From Allokutzneria sp. A3M-2-11 16 (GTDB lineage: Bacteria; Actinomycetota; Actinomycetes; Mycobacteriales; Pseudonocardiaceae): 64,000 nucleotides of DNA. The notes under the pieces are model-generated. The model worked only from the letters and a program-made list of their open reading frames with translations. It had not been told where the DNA came from and made no database searches. Below are positions 14,848-23,221 of the stretch, in pieces. Both the position numbers and the translations under genes were made by a program. Position 1 is the stretch's first letter. Every line of letters begins with the position of its first letter. Location: positions 230,169-294,168 of the forward strand of contig NZ_JANAVO010000002.1 in the NCBI RefSeq assembly GCF_024213555.1, in the 5' to 3' direction.

Positions 14848-15825
14848 ATGACCCTGGCCCACCAGATCCCAGCCCACCAGATTCCGGCCCACCAACTTCC
14901 GACCCAGCAGCGCACGATCGACCAGGAGCTCAGCGAGGTGCTGCGGACCGGCCCGTTCGACCTGGCGCTGCGCACCGCGCTGGACCGGCGCGGGCTGCCG
15001 CTGGACCGGATCCAGGACCGGCTCGCCACGCTGGGTGTCACGGTCAGCCTGTCCACGCTGAGCTACTGGCAGCGCGGGCGGCGGCGTCCGGAACGGGCCG
15101 ACTCGCTGCGCGCGGTCGCGCTGCTGGAGGACATCCTCCGGCTGCCGCGCCGGTCGCTGAGCAGCCTCATCGGGCCGCCGCGGCCGCGCGGGCGCGGGGT
15201 GCGCACCCCGGAGCGGCTGAGCCTGACCGACCTCTACGGCGCCGACTCCGACGTGAGCAAGGCGCTGGGCACCTCCTACGAGCACATCAACATCAAGCTC
15301 GACGCGCTTTCCTTGCACGACAAGGTGACCGTGGGCGCGGACCGCTGCATCCGGCGCATCCGCTCCTGCCAGGTGCAGCGCGCCAACGCCGACGGCGCCG
15401 ACCGGCTGGTCGTGATCTTCCGAGGGGACGCCGAGCAACCGCTGCCGACCGGGCTGCGCTCGCTGTCCGGGCAGCGCTGCGTGACGCGCTTCGACCGCGA
15501 GCGGATGGTCATGGTCAACGAGCTGTTCTTCGCGCGCAGGCTGGCGAAGGGCGAGAGCGTGCTGGTCGAGTACGAGGTGCAGTTCGACGAGGCCGGTGCC
15601 GCGGCGAGCACCTCCTACGAGCGGTGCCTGCGCACCAACGTGCCGCAGTACCTGTTGCAGGTGCGGTTCGAGGGCGAACTGCCCGCGCACTGCCACCGCT
15701 CCACCAGGCTCGGCCTCGGCGCGCGGGACGACCGGCGGGCGGTGAGCGTAGACCTCACGCGCATGGCCTACCTGCACGCCCTCGACTGCCAGAAGGGCTT
15801 CCACGGCATCACCTGGAACTGGTAA
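14848..15825 (+). CDS. Xre-like helix-turn-helix regulator
   Basis: This is a 325-residue protein starting 31 nt after the protease. The first residues repeat HQIPAHQIPAHQLP, from an imperfect 15-bp direct repeat. A helix-turn-helix-like segment follows (LDRIQDRLATLGVTVSLSTLSYWQRGRRRPER, about 54-85). Similar actinobacterial proteins are annotated as XRE-family regulators. The long C-terminal part, with YEHINIKLDALSLHDKVTVGADRCIRRI, has no domain I recognise. Because it closely follows the protease, it may share the transcript. No membrane segment is seen. Confidence 0.65.
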   Translation: MTLAHQIPAHQIPAHQLPTQQRTIDQELSEVLRTGPFDLALRTALDRRGLPLDRIQDRLATLGVTVSLSTLSYWQRGRRRPERADSLRAVALLEDILRLPRRSLSSLIGPPRPRGRGVRTPERLSLTDLYGADSDVSKALGTSYEHINIKLDALSLHDKVTVGADRCIRRIRSCQVQRANADGADRLVVIFRGDAEQPLPTGLRSLSGQRCVTRFDRERMVMVNELFFARRLAKGESVLVEYEVQFDEAGAAASTSYERCLRTNVPQYLLQVRFEGELPAHCHRSTRLGLGARDDRRAVSVDLTRMAYLHALDCQKGFHGITWNW

Positions 15826-15836
15826 CCCCAACGTTT

Positions 15837-15915
15837 ACGTGCTGAATGAGTCATTGGGGTGGTTGAGCGCACCGAATGACTCATTCAGCACGTTCAACGG
15901 AGCGAATGAGTCATT
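15837..15915. repeat. AATGAGTCATT palindromic repeat group, three copies
   Basis: ACGTGCTGAATGAGTCATT (15837-15855) is repeated as its exact reverse complement at 15875-15893, giving a 57-base inverted repeat. A third AATGAGTCATT stands at 15905-15915 with the same GCGAATGAG..GGGG context. Together with the next repeat, this fills the 315-base gap behind the Xre-like gene, which holds no other gene I can support. It may also act as that gene's terminator. Confidence 0.85.
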
Positions 15916-16039
15916 GGGGCGGCCCACGTGGGGTGGCGAGCTAGAGTGGGTCCGGCCCATCGCGCCCCGCACTCCCCGCACCACCGCCTTCCCCTTCGCC
16001 CGTGCGTCGCATCGCTGGGCCGGGGCGGAGGAGAGACGC

Positions 16040-16100
16040 CCGTTTCGTACTCTTAACGGGAAATTAGAGCGCTCTAAAGCCCGATAAGAGTACGAAACGG
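16040..16100. repeat. palindromic intergenic element, copy 1
   Basis: The arms CCGTTTCGTACTCTTA and TAAGAGTACGAAACGG are perfect complements. Inside are CGGG/CCCG and a second palindrome, TTAGAGCGCTCTAA. The same outer arms and the inner GAGCGCTC recur at about 30.6 kb and 58.6 kb. The element sits between the Xre-like gene and the convergent membrane-anchored protein gene. Confidence 0.9.
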
Positions 16101-16140
16101 AAAAACCGGGCTGGGTCGGGAGGGCGGGGCCAGGGTGGGG

Positions 16141-16773
16141 CTAGTGGTACTGGTACTCGGTGATCCGCCAGGCGGGGCCCTCGTTCCAGGCGGCCTGGAT
16201 GCGGGAGAGCGACGTCGGCGAGGAGAAGGTGACGACGACGGAGGTGGCCGAGGTGCGCTCCACCTTCACCGCGTGGCCGGACACCGGGCGCGCGGTGAGC
16301 ACGGAGACGTCGTTCTCGGCGAAGCGCAGCGTCGAGTCACCGCCCCTGGTGCGGACGGTCCGGGTCTGCGGCTCGGGCTGACCGAGCGGGCTGGGGTCGG
16401 TCTGCGGCCTCGTGGTGGTCGTGGTGCCGGGCCGGGACGTGGAGGGCTTGGTGCCGTTCTCGGTCGGCCGGAGGCTCGACGACGGCGGGGTGGTCGCGCT
16501 GGGGCCCCCGGGACCGGGGTGGGGGCCGGGCGGCTGGATCGGGATGCCGGAGGGGCCGCGGCTGGTCGGATCGGTGGCGCCGGGCACGGAGGTCGGCGGG
16601 CCGAGCGCCACCACGTCGGTCGCGCGGGGGCTGTCGGCGCCGAGCTGGTCGAGCAGGTCGATGCGTCCCGGAGCGGCCGCGACCAGCACGGAGCGCAGGC
16701 CCAGCCAGGCCATGCCGACCGCCAGGACCGTCGCCACCAGCCACAAGCCGAGATACCCCAGCCGCCGCTTCAT
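16141..16773 (-). CDS. membrane-anchored protein of unknown function
   Basis: This is a 210-residue protein. One N-terminal hydrophobic helix (GYLGLWLVATVLAVGMAWLGL) anchors it with the C-terminus outside. A long Pro/Thr/Ser/Gly-rich linker (about 55-140, with a TTTTT run) leads to a small C-terminal domain ending WNEGPAWRITEYQYH. I do not recognise that domain. It is divergent from the response regulator by only 45 bases, so it may be controlled by, or report to, that two-component system; this is an inference from position. Confidence 0.7.
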   Translation of the reverse strand: MKRRLGYLGLWLVATVLAVGMAWLGLRSVLVAAAPGRIDLLDQLGADSPRATDVVALGPPTSVPGATDPTSRGPSGIPIQPPGPHPGPGGPSATTPPSSSLRPTENGTKPSTSRPGTTTTTRPQTDPSPLGQPEPQTRTVRTRGGDSTLRFAENDVSVLTARPVSGHAVKVERTSATSVVVTFSSPTSLSRIQAAWNEGPAWRITEYQYH

Positions 16774-16818
16774 CACTCTATCGTGCCATCACCTGGCAAG
16801 ACCGGTTAACGTGCCGCC

Positions 16819-17505
16819 ATGCCATCGGTGCTGCTGGTCGAGGACGACGACGCCATCCGGGGCGCCGTGGTCCGGGCGCTCAACGACTTCGGCTACGTGA
16901 CCTACTCGGTCAGCACCGGGTTCGACGCGTTGCGCGAGGTCACCAGGGCGGTGCCGGACGCGGTCGTGCTGGACCTGGGCCTGCCGGACATCGACGGGGT
17001 CGAGGTGCTGCGGATGATGCGCGGCATCTGTGACGTCCCGGTGATCGCCGCGACCGCGCGGGACACCGAGGCCGACATCATCCGGTTGCTGCGCGAGGGC
17101 GCCGACGACTACCTGGTGAAACCGTTCTCCGGGGAGCACCTGGCGGCGCGGCTGGCCGCGGTGCTGCGCCGGAGCAGGCCGAAAGCGGCGGAGCGCGCGT
17201 TCTCGGCCGGGGCGATCACGGTGGACCTGGACAGCAGGCAGGCGCGGCTGGCGGGCACCGAGCTGAAGCTGACCCGGCGGGAGTTCGACCTGCTGGCCTA
17301 CCTGGTCGCCCGGCCGCACAAGGTGATCAGCCGGGAGGAGCTGCTGGCCGAGGTGTGGCGGCTGCCGCCGGGCCGGGACGACCAGACGCTGGACGTGCAC
17401 GTGTCCTGGCTGCGCCGCAAGCTCGGCGAGAGCGCGTCGGCGCCGGTGTACCTGCACACCGTGCGCGGGGTCGGGATCAGGCTGGAGATCCCGGGTGCGC
17501 CGTAG
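16819..17505 (+). CDS. OmpR-family response regulator
   Basis: This is a 228-residue protein. The receiver domain (1-115) has the acidic pair EDDD at 8-11, phospho-acceptor Asp52 in VVLDLGLPDIDG and Lys101 in YLVKPF. The C-terminal winged helix (about 130-225) reads KLTRREFDLLAYLVARPHKVISREELL and LDVHVSWLRRKLGE. It overlaps the kinase gene by 11 bases, so the pair is translated together. The regulon is unknown; the divergent membrane-anchored gene is the nearest candidate. Confidence 0.93.
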   Translation: MPSVLLVEDDDAIRGAVVRALNDFGYVTYSVSTGFDALREVTRAVPDAVVLDLGLPDIDGVEVLRMMRGICDVPVIAATARDTEADIIRLLREGADDYLVKPFSGEHLAARLAAVLRRSRPKAAERAFSAGAITVDLDSRQARLAGTELKLTRREFDLLAYLVARPHKVISREELLAEVWRLPPGRDDQTLDVHVSWLRRKLGESASAPVYLHTVRGVGIRLEIPGAP

Positions 17506-18835
17506 CCTGGCGCTGGTCTCGCTCGCGGTGACCTCGATGGTGGCGCTCGCCTTCCTCGTCCCGCTGATGCTGGTCGTCTACGACCTGGCGCGGGACCGGG
17601 CGCTGACCGAGGCCGAGCGGCAGGCCAGCGCGCTGACCCCGGTGCTGGCGATCACCGCGGACCCGCTGACCATCGCCACCGCGCTGGCCTCCACCGAGTT
17701 CGGCCTGGCGCAGCGGATCGCCGTGCACCCGGCGGAGGGCGGCCAGATCGGCACCAGCCGGGCCAGCCGCGAGCAGCTGACCGAGGCGATGCGGCGCGGT
17801 CACGCGTCCACTGTGGACGTCATGGACGGCAAGGTGGTCCTGCAACCGGTCGCGCTCGGCGAGCGCCGCACGGCGCTGGTGGAATCGTTTGTGCCGCAGG
17901 AAGAACTCGAGCGCGGGGTGACCGAGGCGTGGGTGTCGCTGACCGCCGTCGCGCTCGCGCTGGTGCTGCTGTCGGTGCTGATCGCGGACCGGCTGGGCAC
18001 CAGGGTGGTGCGCTCGGCCCGCACGCTCGCCGAGGGCGCGAAGGCGATCGGCGCGGGCGATCTGGGCACGCGCGTGCAGGTGTCGTCCCCGCCGGAGCTG
18101 GAGCGGACCGCGGCGGCCTTCAACGGCATGGCGGAACGGATCGGCGGACTGGTGACCGCGGAGCGCGAGCTCGTCGCGGACCTCTCGCACCGGCTGCGCA
18201 CCCCGCTGACCGCGCTCCGCCTCGACGCCGAGACGCTGGGCGAAGGTCCTGGGGCGCAACGCATCCGCAGTGCGGTGCACGCGCTGGAGCGGGAGGTGGA
18301 CGAGATCATCCGACGGGCCCGCAGGGGCCTGGTGGACGGGGACGCGACGGGCTGCGACGCCGCGCTGGTGGGCCGGGAGCGGCTGGCGTTCTGGGCCGCG
18401 CTCGCCGAGGACCAGCACCGGCCGTGGCGACAGGTCGGCGCGGATCACCCCGCGCCGGTGCGGATCGCCCGCGACGAGCTGGCCGCGGTGCTGGACGCCT
18501 TGCTGGGCAACGTTTTCCGGCACACCGAGGAGGGCGTCGGATTCGCGCTCGGGGTGCGCAACCGGGCCGGGGTGGTGACGATCCTGGTCGACGACTCGGG
18601 CCCGGGGATCGCCGATCCGGAGGAGGCGCTGAGCCGGGGCACGAGCGGGGCGGGCTCCACCGGGCTCGGCCTGGACATCGCGCACCGGGTGGTGCGCGCG
18701 GCGGGCGGGTCGCTGCGGATCAGTTCCGGGCCGATGTCCGGCACCCGGATTCGCCTCGACCTACCCGCCGCGGACGCGAGCACCGGGGTGTCGCGGTCTT
18801 CACGTGCGGCAGACCCCGCCGATGATCACCGATAA
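17495..18835 (+). CDS. sensor histidine kinase
   Basis: This is a 446-residue protein with a GTG start inside the regulator gene. Two membrane helices (about 7-30 and 148-166) enclose an extracytoplasmic sensor of about 115 residues. A HAMP linker (168-222) and the H-box ADLSHRLRTPLTAL with His232 follow. The ATPase part has LLGNVFRHTEEGV (N-box), DDSGPGI (G1) and GSTGLGLDIAHRV (G2). All core motifs are present. It is the cognate kinase of the upstream regulator. The signal is unknown. Confidence 0.92.
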   Translation: MRRSLALVSLAVTSMVALAFLVPLMLVVYDLARDRALTEAERQASALTPVLAITADPLTIATALASTEFGLAQRIAVHPAEGGQIGTSRASREQLTEAMRRGHASTVDVMDGKVVLQPVALGERRTALVESFVPQEELERGVTEAWVSLTAVALALVLLSVLIADRLGTRVVRSARTLAEGAKAIGAGDLGTRVQVSSPPELERTAAAFNGMAERIGGLVTAERELVADLSHRLRTPLTALRLDAETLGEGPGAQRIRSAVHALEREVDEIIRRARRGLVDGDATGCDAALVGRERLAFWAALAEDQHRPWRQVGADHPAPVRIARDELAAVLDALLGNVFRHTEEGVGFALGVRNRAGVVTILVDDSGPGIADPEEALSRGTSGAGSTGLGLDIAHRVVRAAGGSLRISSGPMSGTRIRLDLPAADASTGVSRSSRAADPADDHR

Positions 18836-18890
18836 CCACCGCGAACCCGGGGGTTCGCCGTCATTGCCGGTTTCCGGCGCGAGGGTTCGT

Positions 18891-18904
18891 GGTACTTGAA
18901 GACC
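18891..18904. repeat. GGTACTTGAAGACC intergenic motif
   Basis: This 14-base string recurs exactly at 39900-39913, and a relative (CTTCAAGACCG) stands near 41942. All three follow the 3' end of a gene within about 60 bases. Here it is followed by a GC-rich stretch that could end transcription. The function is unknown. Confidence 0.5.
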
Positions 18905-18938
18905 AGCCGACCCCTCCGGGCGGGGAGGTGCGGTGGGG

Positions 18939-19151
18939 TCAGGTCTGCTGCTGGAGGGCGCGCTTGCCCTCGTCGGCGGCCAGGCCGAGCATCTCGAGGA
19001 GCTCGCGGCAGTCGTCCGCGTCGGCGGCGTGCACGGCGACGGTGCGGGCCGCCCTGCCGTTCTGGATCTCGCAGTGGACCTTCTCGACTGCGCGTGCTTC
19101 GGCGATGCGGCCGTGCTCAACAACGGGGCTGGCGTGTCTTGCCCAGGTCAT
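18939..19151 (-). CDS. small hypothetical protein
   Basis: This is a 70-residue protein, chosen because its ATG has AAGG 7 nt upstream. It begins MTWARHASPVVEHGRIAEARAVEKVHCEI and ends AADEGKRALQQQT. It is charged, soluble and predicted largely helical. I do not recognise it. It converges with the kinase gene. Confidence 0.55.
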   Translation of the reverse strand: MTWARHASPVVEHGRIAEARAVEKVHCEIQNGRAARTVAVHAADADDCRELLEMLGLAADEGKRALQQQT

Positions 19152-19458
19152 GCGGCACCTTCTTTCGTCCCGGTCGGGGAGGGTCCGGGACATTGCGGTC
19201 GTATCCGAGCGGCGCCGCGCGGCTGAACGCTCGCGGCGCGGCAAGCGGGGGAAGAACGTCCCGCGAAGCCCATCCATCATGGCATTCTCTGGCCGACGAA
19301 TACAGACATACCGCCGTTACCTCGACATTTCCGCAGGTCAGGGCGTTCCGAAATATTCACTTGACGCTGTTGAGTAATTGCCCGGACACGCACCGTGCGG
19401 CTGATTCCGAGGCTGGGTCGGGTGCAAACCATTGCGGGCGCTGGGTGACGATGGGGGT
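19152..19458. other. 307-base gap without a supported gene
   Basis: No frame here has a convincing start, ribosome site and codon pattern. The right half (about 19260-19390) is clearly lower in GC than its surroundings, so it probably contains the promoters of the divergent small gene and the CoA-transferase operon. No clear operator symmetry was found. Confidence 0.6.
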
Positions 19459-20655
19459 ATGCGCGCTGCTGGACCGCTCTCCGGTATCCGGGTCGCCGAC
19501 CTGTCGCGGGTGCTCGCCGGGCCCTACGCGACGATGCTGCTCGCCGACATGGGCGCCGACGTCGTCAAGATCGAACAGCCTGGCAGCGGCGACGAGACGC
19601 GCGCGTGGGGACCGCCGCACGCGGGCGGCGAGGCGGCGTACTACCTCGCGTTGAACCGCAGCAAGCGCAGCCTCGCCGTGGACTTGAAGACCGCCGAAAC
19701 GCAGGAGTTGGTCCGCGCGCTGTGCGTGCGGTCCGACGTGGTCGTGCAGAACTTCCGGCCGGGTGTTGCCGACCGGCTCGGCCTCGGCGCCGCGCGGCTG
19801 CGCGCGGCCAACCCAGCGCTCGTCTACTGCTCGGTGAGCGGGTTCGGCGCGCGGCGGCAGCCGGTGGACCGCCCCGGCTTCGACGCGGTGATCCAGGCGG
19901 AGAGCGGCCTGATGTCGGTCACCGGTGACGAACCCACCAAGGTCGGCGTGGCGATCACCGACGTCCTCGCGGCGCTGAACGCGGCGGTCGGCATCCTCGG
20001 CGCGCTCTACCGCAGGACGGTGACCGGTCACGGTGACCACGTCGAGGTCTCGCTGCTGGACTCGGCGTTGTCGGGCATGGTGAACCTGGCGCAGACGGCG
20101 ATCGTCTCCGGTGAGGAGCCCGCGCGCCACGGCAACGCGCATCCCAGCATCGTTCCGTACCAAGCCTTCCGGACGCGCGACGGGCAGATCATGGTCGCGG
20201 CGGGCAACGACACCCTCTTCCGAGCATTGTGCGCGGCGCTGGACCTGCCCGCTCTTGCCGAAGATCCCCGCTACACCACCAATCCGTCCCGCGTCGAGCA
20301 CCGCGATTCGCTGATCCCGATCATCCAAAGCAGACTGTCTACTAAGGACAGTCGCGAGTGGGTGGAAGTTCTGCTGGAGCGCGGGATTCCGGTCGGCGAG
20401 ATCCGCGGTGTTCGTGATGCGCTGGCCGCAGCGGCACGAGCGGGCGATCCGGCGACGGTCACCGTGCGGCATCCGACGGCGGGGCCGCTGGACCTCGTGC
20501 GCCCGGGATTCTCGATGACGGGGCAGTCGTTCGAGTCACCGCCGCCGTTGCTCGGCGAGCACAGCACGGAGATCCTGACCGAACTCGGCGTCTCCGCTGA
20601 GCGCATCGCAGCTCTTTCCGAAGCCGGTCTCGTTGGCACACAGGAGAAATCGTGA
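19459..20655 (+). CDS. class III (CaiB/BaiF) CoA-transferase
   Basis: This is a 398-residue enzyme beginning MRAAGPLSGIRVADLSRVLAG. Family blocks are ATMLLADMGADVVKIE, NFRPGVADRLGLG and the catalytic Asp142 in RPGFDAVIQAESGL, which forms the acyl-anhydride intermediate. It overlaps the next gene by four bases (GTGA). Next to glutaryl-CoA dehydrogenase, the best guess is a succinyl-CoA:glutarate CoA-transferase (C7orf10/SUGCT-like), activating glutarate. A different dicarboxylate is possible. A poor ribosome site (GGGGGT) precedes the ATG. Confidence 0.85.
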   Translation: MRAAGPLSGIRVADLSRVLAGPYATMLLADMGADVVKIEQPGSGDETRAWGPPHAGGEAAYYLALNRSKRSLAVDLKTAETQELVRALCVRSDVVVQNFRPGVADRLGLGAARLRAANPALVYCSVSGFGARRQPVDRPGFDAVIQAESGLMSVTGDEPTKVGVAITDVLAALNAAVGILGALYRRTVTGHGDHVEVSLLDSALSGMVNLAQTAIVSGEEPARHGNAHPSIVPYQAFRTRDGQIMVAAGNDTLFRALCAALDLPALAEDPRYTTNPSRVEHRDSLIPIIQSRLSTKDSREWVEVLLERGIPVGEIRGVRDALAAAARAGDPATVTVRHPTAGPLDLVRPGFSMTGQSFESPPPLLGEHSTEILTELGVSAERIAALSEAGLVGTQEKS

Positions 20656-21824
20656 AAACCCCTGACGCACAGGACTTCCTCGACCTCGATGGCCAGCTCG
20701 ACGACGCCGAACGCGCTATCGCCGCGACCGTGCGGACGTTCGCCGCACGGCGGCTCGCCCCGAACGTCGCCGACTGGTTCGACGCGGGCACCATTCCCGA
20801 TCCTCGGGAGCTGGCAAGGGAATTCGGCGAGCTGGGCGTGTTCGGGATGCACCTCTCCGGCTACGGCTGCGCTGACGCGGGCGACGTCGCGTACGGCCTC
20901 GCCTGCCGGGAGCTGGAAGCGGTCGACTCCGGCGTGCGGTCCTTCGTGTCGGTCCAGGGCTCGCTCGCGATGGGCGCGATCCACCGCTTCGGCTCAGAGG
21001 AGCAGAAGCAGGAGCTGCTGCCGAGCATGGCCGCAGGCACGCTCTTGGGCTGTTTCGGCCTCACAGAGCCGGATTCCGGCAGTGACCCGGGTTCGATGCG
21101 CACCCGCGCGCGGCGCGACGGCTCGGACTGGGTGCTCGACGGCACGAAGATGTGGATCACCAACGGTTCCGTCGCCGACATCGCGGTGATCTGGGCGCGG
21201 ACCGACTCGGGTGTCCGCGGTTTCGTGGTGCCGACCTCCTCCCCCGGCTTCACCGCGCGGGAGATCCCGCGCAAGCTCTCGTTGCGCGCGTCCATCACCG
21301 CGTCGATCACCCTCGACGGTGTTCGCCTGCCCGCGACCGCGATATTGCCGGGCGCGGAAGGGCTCGGGGCTCCGCTGTCGTGCCTCAACGAAGCACGTTT
21401 CGGCATCGTGTGGGGCGTGGTCGGCGCGGCCCGGACCTGTTTCCTGGCCGCGTTGGACTACGCCAAGACCCGCGAGCAGTTCGGCCGCCCGATCGGGACT
21501 TTCCAGCTCACGCAACGCAAACTGGCCGACATGGTGCTCGACGTGAACCACGCGGGCATGACCGCGCTGCGCCTGGGCAGGCTGAAGGAGAGCGGGGCCT
21601 GCCACCACAGCCACATCAGCCTCGGCAAGCTCGGCAACGTCCGTGCCGCGCAACGCGTGGCGAGCGCGGCCAGGTCGATCCACGGCGCCAACGGGATCAC
21701 GCTGGACTACCCCGTGCTGCGGCACATGCTGAACCTGGAGACCGTCGCGACCTACGAGGGGACGGAGGAGGTGCACGCCCTGAGCCTCGGCGCCACCCTC
21801 ACCGGCCACTCCGCGTTCCGCTGA
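20652..21824 (+). CDS. gcdH: glutaryl-CoA dehydrogenase (acyl-CoA dehydrogenase family)
   Basis: This is a 390-residue FAD enzyme with a GTG start. Signatures are FVSVQGSLAMGAI, CFGLTEPDSGSDPGSM (FAD loop), KMWITNGSVADI, REQFGRPIGTFQLTQRKLADM and the catalytic base Glu369 in VATYEGTEEVH. The SVQGSLA block and the YEGT position are closer to glutaryl-CoA dehydrogenases than to short-chain enzymes. It would oxidise and decarboxylate glutaryl-CoA to crotonyl-CoA. It is coupled to the CoA-transferase in front of it. Confidence 0.85.
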   Translation: MKTPDAQDFLDLDGQLDDAERAIAATVRTFAARRLAPNVADWFDAGTIPDPRELAREFGELGVFGMHLSGYGCADAGDVAYGLACRELEAVDSGVRSFVSVQGSLAMGAIHRFGSEEQKQELLPSMAAGTLLGCFGLTEPDSGSDPGSMRTRARRDGSDWVLDGTKMWITNGSVADIAVIWARTDSGVRGFVVPTSSPGFTAREIPRKLSLRASITASITLDGVRLPATAILPGAEGLGAPLSCLNEARFGIVWGVVGAARTCFLAALDYAKTREQFGRPIGTFQLTQRKLADMVLDVNHAGMTALRLGRLKESGACHHSHISLGKLGNVRAAQRVASAARSIHGANGITLDYPVLRHMLNLETVATYEGTEEVHALSLGATLTGHSAFR

Positions 21825-21860
21825 CCGTTTGCCCCGGTCGGGCGGTGGTATCCCGCTGCC

Positions 21861-23045
21861 ATGAAGGCAGTGACGTGGCACGGAAAACGCGATGTGCGGG
21901 TGGACACCGTCCCCGATCCGGAGATCCGTGAGCCCACGGATGTCGTCGTCGAGATCACCTCGTCCGGGATCTGCGGCTCGGACCTGCACCTGTACGAGGT
22001 GATGGGCCCGTTCATGACGCCCGGCGACATCCTCGGGCACGAGCCGATGGGGCTGGTCGCGGAGGTCGGCGGCGCGGTCACCGAGGTGAAGCCGGGCGAT
22101 CGGGTCGTGGTGCCGTTCAACATCTCCTGCGGCACCTGTTACATGTGCGACCAGGGGCTCCAGTCGCAGTGCGAGACCACGCAGGTCCGCGAGCAGGGCA
22201 TGGGCGCGGCGCTGTTCGGCTACACCAAGCTCTACGGCCAGGTCCCCGGCGGGCAGGCGGAGTACCTGCGGGTCCCCTTCGGCAACACGCTGCCGATCAG
22301 GGTGCCGCACGGCCCGCCGGACAGCCGGTTCGTCTACCTCTCCGACGTGCTGCCCACCGCGTGGCAGGCGGTCGAGTACGCGGCGGTGCCGGAGGGCGGT
22401 TCCGTTGCGGTGCTCGGGCTCGGGCCGATCGGGGACATGTGCACGAGGGTCGCCCTCCAGCGCGGCGCCGGGCGGGTGATCGGTGTCGACCTGGTGCCGG
22501 AGCGCCTGGAACGCGCGCGCCGCAACGGTGTGGAGGTCTACGACCTGCGCGAGCACCACAAGGACCTGGCGGAGCTGATCCGCGAGTCCACCGGTGGCCG
22601 TGGTCCCGATTCCGTGATCGACGCGGTCGGCATGGAGGCCCACGGTTCGCCGACCGCCAAGCTGGCGCAGCAGGTGACCGGTTTCCTGCCGGACGCGCTC
22701 AGCCGGACGCTGATGCAGAAGGCCGGTGTGGACCGGTTGGAGGCGCTGTACCTGGCCATCGACATCGTTCGCCGGGGCGGCACCATCTCGTTGTCCGGCG
22801 TTTATGGCGGTATGGCCGATCCGCTGCCCATGCTGACGTTGTTCGACAAGCAGATCCAGGTCCGAATGGGTCAGGCCAATGTGCGCCGTTGGGTCGACGA
22901 CATCATGCCGCTGCTCACCGACAATGATCCGCTCGGCGTAGAGGGTTTCGCCACCCACGAGGTATCACTCGACCAAGCGCCGCAGGCCTACGAAGCTTTC
23001 CAGAAGAAGCAGGACAGCGCGGTCAAGATCCTGCTGAAGCCTTAG
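21861..23045 (+). CDS. zinc-dependent alcohol dehydrogenase
   Basis: This is a 394-residue MDR-family enzyme, MKAVTWHGKRDVRVDTVPDP at the start. Catalytic zinc ligands are Cys38 (GICGSD), His60 and Glu61 (GHEPMG). The structural zinc cysteines lie in SCGTCYMCDQG and SQCE. The NAD motif is GLGPIG (about 190-200). Length and the long insert near 255-290 resemble glutathione-independent formaldehyde dehydrogenase-like enzymes. It lies 36 nt after gcdH, perhaps in the same operon, and is followed by a strong terminator. The substrate is not known. Confidence 0.88.
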   Translation: MKAVTWHGKRDVRVDTVPDPEIREPTDVVVEITSSGICGSDLHLYEVMGPFMTPGDILGHEPMGLVAEVGGAVTEVKPGDRVVVPFNISCGTCYMCDQGLQSQCETTQVREQGMGAALFGYTKLYGQVPGGQAEYLRVPFGNTLPIRVPHGPPDSRFVYLSDVLPTAWQAVEYAAVPEGGSVAVLGLGPIGDMCTRVALQRGAGRVIGVDLVPERLERARRNGVEVYDLREHHKDLAELIRESTGGRGPDSVIDAVGMEAHGSPTAKLAQQVTGFLPDALSRTLMQKAGVDRLEALYLAIDIVRRGGTISLSGVYGGMADPLPMLTLFDKQIQVRMGQANVRRWVDDIMPLLTDNDPLGVEGFATHEVSLDQAPQAYEAFQKKQDSAVKILLKP

Positions 23046-23056
23046 CCCGGAAAAGA

Positions 23057-23103
23057 GACGAGGTGACCGGACCTGCCCCCAGGCCTTGTCCGGTCACCTC
23101 GTC
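23057..23103 (+). terminator. strong hairpin terminator
   Basis: GACGAGGTGACCGGAC and GTCCGGTCACCTCGTC form a perfect 16-bp stem with a 15-base loop, 11 bases after the alcohol dehydrogenase stop. No U-tract follows, as is common in actinobacteria. Confidence 0.9.
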
Positions 23104-23168
23104 CACCCCAGGTCACCGACCCTAACCAAGGCCGCGCCGACAATCGTCATCCAAGCGCCGAACGGCCT

Positions 23169-23191
23169 GCTAACCAGGACAAGCGGTTAGC
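23169..23191 (-). terminator. small hairpin behind the pca operon
   Basis: GCTAACC and GGTTAGC form a perfect 7-bp stem with a 9-base loop, about 30 bases beyond the pcaL stop. It may end the leftward pca transcript. Confidence 0.4.
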
Positions 23192-23221
23192 CAACAGAGT
23201 TCCGAAATAATACGTGCTCGG

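Noticed and set aside
16040..16100. Inverted repeats as insertion-sequence ends
   Set aside because: No transposase frame lies between or beside the copies, and the arms are only about 30 bases apart.
20994..22958. 654-codon open frame on the minus strand across two dehydrogenase genes
   Set aside because: It spans two real genes and their gap, and has no family motif.
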